Both the position numbers and the translations under genes were made by a program. Below are positions 61,483 to 64,000 of a DNA stretch of 64,000 nt, piece by piece. This DNA is from Streptomyces sp. AC558_RSS880. GTDB lineage: Bacteria > Actinomycetota > Actinomycetes > Streptomycetales > Streptomycetaceae. Each line of letters opens with the position of its first letter. Within the stretch, counting starts at the first letter, position 1. The stretch lies in NCBI RefSeq assembly GCF_019049255.1, contig NZ_JAGMUJ010000027.1, forward strand, positions 1-64,000, read 5' to 3'. The notes under the pieces were generated by a model. It was not told the DNA's origin. It did no database searches and saw only the letters and a list, made by a program, of their open reading frames with translations.

Positions 61483-64000
61483 TCACGCGTCGCCGCCCGC
61501 CACGCCCGGGTCGGCCGCGGCGACGTCCAGCAGCTGGTACCGGTCGATGGCCTGCTTCAGCACCGACCGGTCGACGTGGCCCTCGCGGGCCAGTTCCGTC
61601 AGCACCGCGACCACGATCGACTGCGCGTCGATGTGGAAGAACCGCCGCGCCGCCCCCCGCGTGTCCGCGAACCCGAACCCGTCCGCGCCCAGCGACTGGT
61701 ACGTCCCCGGCACCCAGCGCGCGATCTGGTCCGGCACCGACCGCATCCAGTCGGACACCGCCACCACCGGCCCCTGCGCCGCCGCCAGCTTCCGCGTCAC
61801 GTACGGGGTGCGCTGCTCCTCCTCCGGGTGCAGCAGGTTGTGCCGCTCGCAGTCCACCGCCTCGCGCCGCAGCTCGTTCCAGGAGGTCGCCGACCAGACG
61901 TCCGCCTTGACGTTCCACTCCTCGGCGAGGATCCGCTGCGCCTCGATCGCCCAGGGCAGCGCGACCCCGGACGCCAGGATCTGCGCCGGGAGCGAGCCCG
62001 CCGTGCCCTCGCTGAAGCGGTAGAGGCCCTTGACGATGCCCTCGGCGTCGACGTTCTCGGGCTCGGCGGGGTGCTGGATCGGCTCGTTGTAGACGGTCAG
62101 GTAGTAGAAGACGTCCTCGCCGTGCGGGTGCTCCTCGTCGGAGCCGTACATCCGGCGCAGCCCGTCCTGCACGATGTGCGCGATCTCGAACCCGAACGCC
62201 GGGTCGTACGCGACGCACGCCGGGTTCGTGGACGCCAGCAGCTGCGAGTGGCCGTCCGCGTGCTGAAGACCCTCACCGGTCAGCGTCGTACGCCCCGCGG
62301 TCGCACCCAGGACGAAACCGCGCGCCATCTGGTCGGACATCTGCCAGAACTGGTCGCCGGTGCGCTGGAAGCCGAACATCGAGTAGAAGACGTACACCGG
62401 GATCAGCGGCTCGCCGTGCGTGGCGTACGCCGATCCCGCCGCGATCAGCGAGGCCGTGCAGCCGGCCTCGGAGATGCCGTCGTGCAGCATCTGTCCGTTC
62501 GGCGCCTCCTTGTAGGCGAGCAGCAGCTCCCGGTCCACCGACTCGTACTGCTGGCCGAGCGGGTTGTAGATCTTCGCGCTCGGGAAGAACGAGTCCATGC
62601 CGAACGTACGGTACTCGTCCGGCGCGATCAGCACGAACCGCCTGCCGATCTCCTTGTCCCGCATGAGGTCCTTGAGGAGACGGACGAAGGCCATGGTCGT
62701 CGCGATGGACTGCTGGCCCGAGCCCTTCTTCACGGTCGCGTACGTCTTGTCCTCGGGCAGTCGCAGCGGCTTCGACCGCACCACCCGCGTCGGCACGTAC
62801 CCGCCGAGCGACTTGCGGCGGTCGTGCATGTACTGCATCTCCTCCGTGTCCGGCCCCGGGTGGTAGTAGGGCGGCAGACCGGACTCGAGGTCCTTGTCGG
62901 AGATCGGCAGGTGCAGCCGGTCCCGGAAGTGCTTGAGGTCGTCGACCGTCAGCTTCTTCATCTGGTGCGTGGCGTTGCGGCCCTCGAAGTTCGGGCCCAG
63001 CGTCCAGCCCTTGACCGTCTTCGCCAGGATCACCGTCGGCTGGCCCTTGTGCTCGACCGCCGCCTTGTACGCCGCGTAGATCTTGCGGTGGTCGTGACCG
63101 CCGCGCCCCAGGTGCAGGATCTGGTCGTCGGTCATGCCCTCGACCATCGCGCGCAGCCGGTGGTCGTCGCCGAAGAAGTGGTCGCGGATGTACGCGCCCG
63201 ACTCGGTGGCGTACGTCTGGAACTGCCCGTCCGGCGTGGTGTTCATCTTGTTGACCAGGGTTCCGTCCCGGTCCTGCGCGAGCAGCGGGTCCCAGGTGCG
63301 GTCCCAGATCAGCTTGATCACGTTCCAGCCGGCGCCCCGGAAGACCGACTCCAGCTCCTGGATGATCTTCCCGTTGCCGCGCACCGGGCCGTCGAGCCGC
63401 TGCAGGTTGCAGTTGACGACGAAGGTCAGGTTGTCCAGGCCCTCCCGCGCGGCGAGGGTCAGCTGGCCCAGCGACTCGGGCTCGTCCATCTCGCCGTCGC
63501 CGAGGAACGCCCACACGTGCGAGCGCGAGGTGTCCGCGATGCCGCGCGCGTGCATGTAGCGGTTCATCCGCGCCTGGTAGATCGCGCCGATCGGGCCGAG
63601 CCCCATCGACACGGTCGGGAACTCCCAGAAGTCCGGCATCAGCCGCGGGTGCGGATACGACGACAGCGCGTACGGGGCCTTCGACTTCTCCTGGCGGAAG
63701 CCGTCCAGGTGCCGCTCGCTCAGCCGGTCCAGCAGGTACGCGCGGGCGTAGATGCCGGGGGAGGCGTGCCCCTGGAAGAAGACCTGGTCGCCGCCGTCGC
63801 CCTCGTCCTTGCCGCGGAAGAAGTGGTTGAAGCCCACGTCGTACAGCGAGGCGGAGGACGCGAAGGTGGCGATGTGGCCGCCGACCCCGATGCCCGGCCG
63901 CTGCGCGCGGGAGACCATCACCGCGGCGTTCCAGCGGGTGGCGTTGAGGATCTTGCGCTCGATCTCCTCGTTGCCCGGGAAGAACGGCTCGGCCCGGGTC
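61483..64000 (-). CDS. aceE: Pyruvate dehydrogenase E1 (homodimeric), partial
   Basis: The C-terminal part of a large ThDP enzyme (at least 839 codons here); the start lies beyond the window. The ThDP motif is [15 protein letters not shown] through [11 protein letters not shown], and [13 protein letters not shown] and [18 protein letters not shown] are family hallmarks. The reaction is decarboxylation of pyruvate and transfer of acetyl to E2 lipoate, supplying acetyl-CoA. The length class is AceE, not the alpha/beta form. Frame is open to the window edge, so no start is given. It ends in a strong hairpin. Confidence 0.95.
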   Translation of the reverse strand, partial: TRAEPFFPGNEEIERKILNATRWNAAVMVSRAQRPGIGVGGHIATFASSASLYDVGFNHFFRGKDEGDGGDQVFFQGHASPGIYARAYLLDRLSERHLDGFRQEKSKAPYALSSYPHPRLMPDFWEFPTVSMGLGPIGAIYQARMNRYMHARGIADTSRSHVWAFLGDGEMDEPESLGQLTLAAREGLDNLTFVVNCNLQRLDGPVRGNGKIIQELESVFRGAGWNVIKLIWDRTWDPLLAQDRDGTLVNKMNTTPDGQFQTYATESGAYIRDHFFGDDHRLRAMVEGMTDDQILHLGRGGHDHRKIYAAYKAAVEHKGQPTVILAKTVKGWTLGPNFEGRNATHQMKKLTVDDLKHFRDRLHLPISDKDLESGLPPYYHPGPDTEEMQYMHDRRKSLGGYVPTRVVRSKPLRLPEDKTYATVKKGSGQQSIATTMAFVRLLKDLMRDKEIGRRFVLIAPDEYRTFGMDSFFPSAKIYNPLGQQYESVDRELLLAYKEAPNGQMLHDGISEAGCTASLIAAGSAYATHGEPLIPVYVFYSMFGFQRTGDQFWQMSDQMARGFVLGATAGRTTLTGEGLQHADGHSQLLASTNPACVAYDPAFGFEIAHIVQDGLRRMYGSDEEHPHGEDVFYYLTVYNEPIQHPAEPENVDAEGIVKGLYRFSEGTAGSLPAQILASGVALPWAIEAQRILAEEWNVKADVWSATSWNELRREAVDCERHNLLHPEEEQRTPYVTRKLAAAQGPVVAVSDWMRSVPDQIARWVPGTYQSLGADGFGFADTRGAARRFFHIDAQSIVVAVLTELAREGHVDRSVLKQAIDRYQLLDVAAADPGVAGGDA

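Overview
The window is high-GC actinomycete chromosome, almost certainly Streptomyces. It has a FasR-fabD-fabH-acpP-fabF cluster, WhiJ-type XRE/DUF397/ATPase gene sets, a complete Mce lipid-import operon, Tat and lipoprotein exports, GTG/TTG starts, ATGA overlaps and dispersed intergenic repeats of Streptomyces type. The gene order resembles what I recall for S. coelicolor around SCO2371-SCO2425; this was not checked.

Layout. (1) 94-1713: DUF397 protein, XRE regulator and divergent HATPase, a WhiJ-type set. (2) 1765-6480: a PucR-type regulator and three consecutive secreted proteins, all on the minus strand. (3) 7199-21248: one long plus-strand operon encoding a MceG-like ATPase, two YrbE permeases, MceA-F, four Mce-associated membrane proteins, a secreted lytic transglycosylase and a MmpS-like lipoprotein. 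(4) 21481-34351: carbohydrate region with two secreted GH43 enzymes, an aminotransferase with a long disordered tail, aldose 1-epimerase, a ChvE/MmsAB sugar ABC transporter, a U32-like protein, a zinc dehydrogenase and an enolase-superfamily sugar-acid dehydratase. The parts fit arabinan cleavage, pentose uptake and perhaps oxidative breakdown. (5) 34593-43518: single-gene units (SCO2400-like protein, MarR plus quinone-reductase-like enzyme, EI24 protein, LysE exporter, pyroglutamyl-peptidase-like protein, second aldose epimerase, SGNH lipoprotein, DUF3145).

(6) 43771-48713: type II fatty-acid synthesis genes with their activator FasR. (7) 48776-56372: pirin-like protein, a frameshifted DUF262 gene, a second WhiJ-type set, a tiny exported protein, a serine hydrolase, a GNAT enzyme, MerR with aldo/keto reductase, and a DUF4429-SHOCT protein. 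(8) 56439-64000: DUF1023 hydrolase, TetR with DHA2 exporter, small membrane protein, potassium-type channel and the C-terminal part of pyruvate dehydrogenase E1 (aceE), which runs off the window.

Working together: region 3 is an envelope lipid importer, with a wall-cutting enzyme probably making room for it, and region 2 may supply extracytoplasmic partners. Regions 6 and 8 hold acetyl-CoA production and fatty-acid synthesis. Several local regulator-target pairs carry visible operators (MarR 35955-35988, MerR 53813-53826, TetR 58450-58497). No tRNA, rRNA, CRISPR array, integrase or intact insertion sequence was seen. All functional calls come from reading the sequence; no database search was run.
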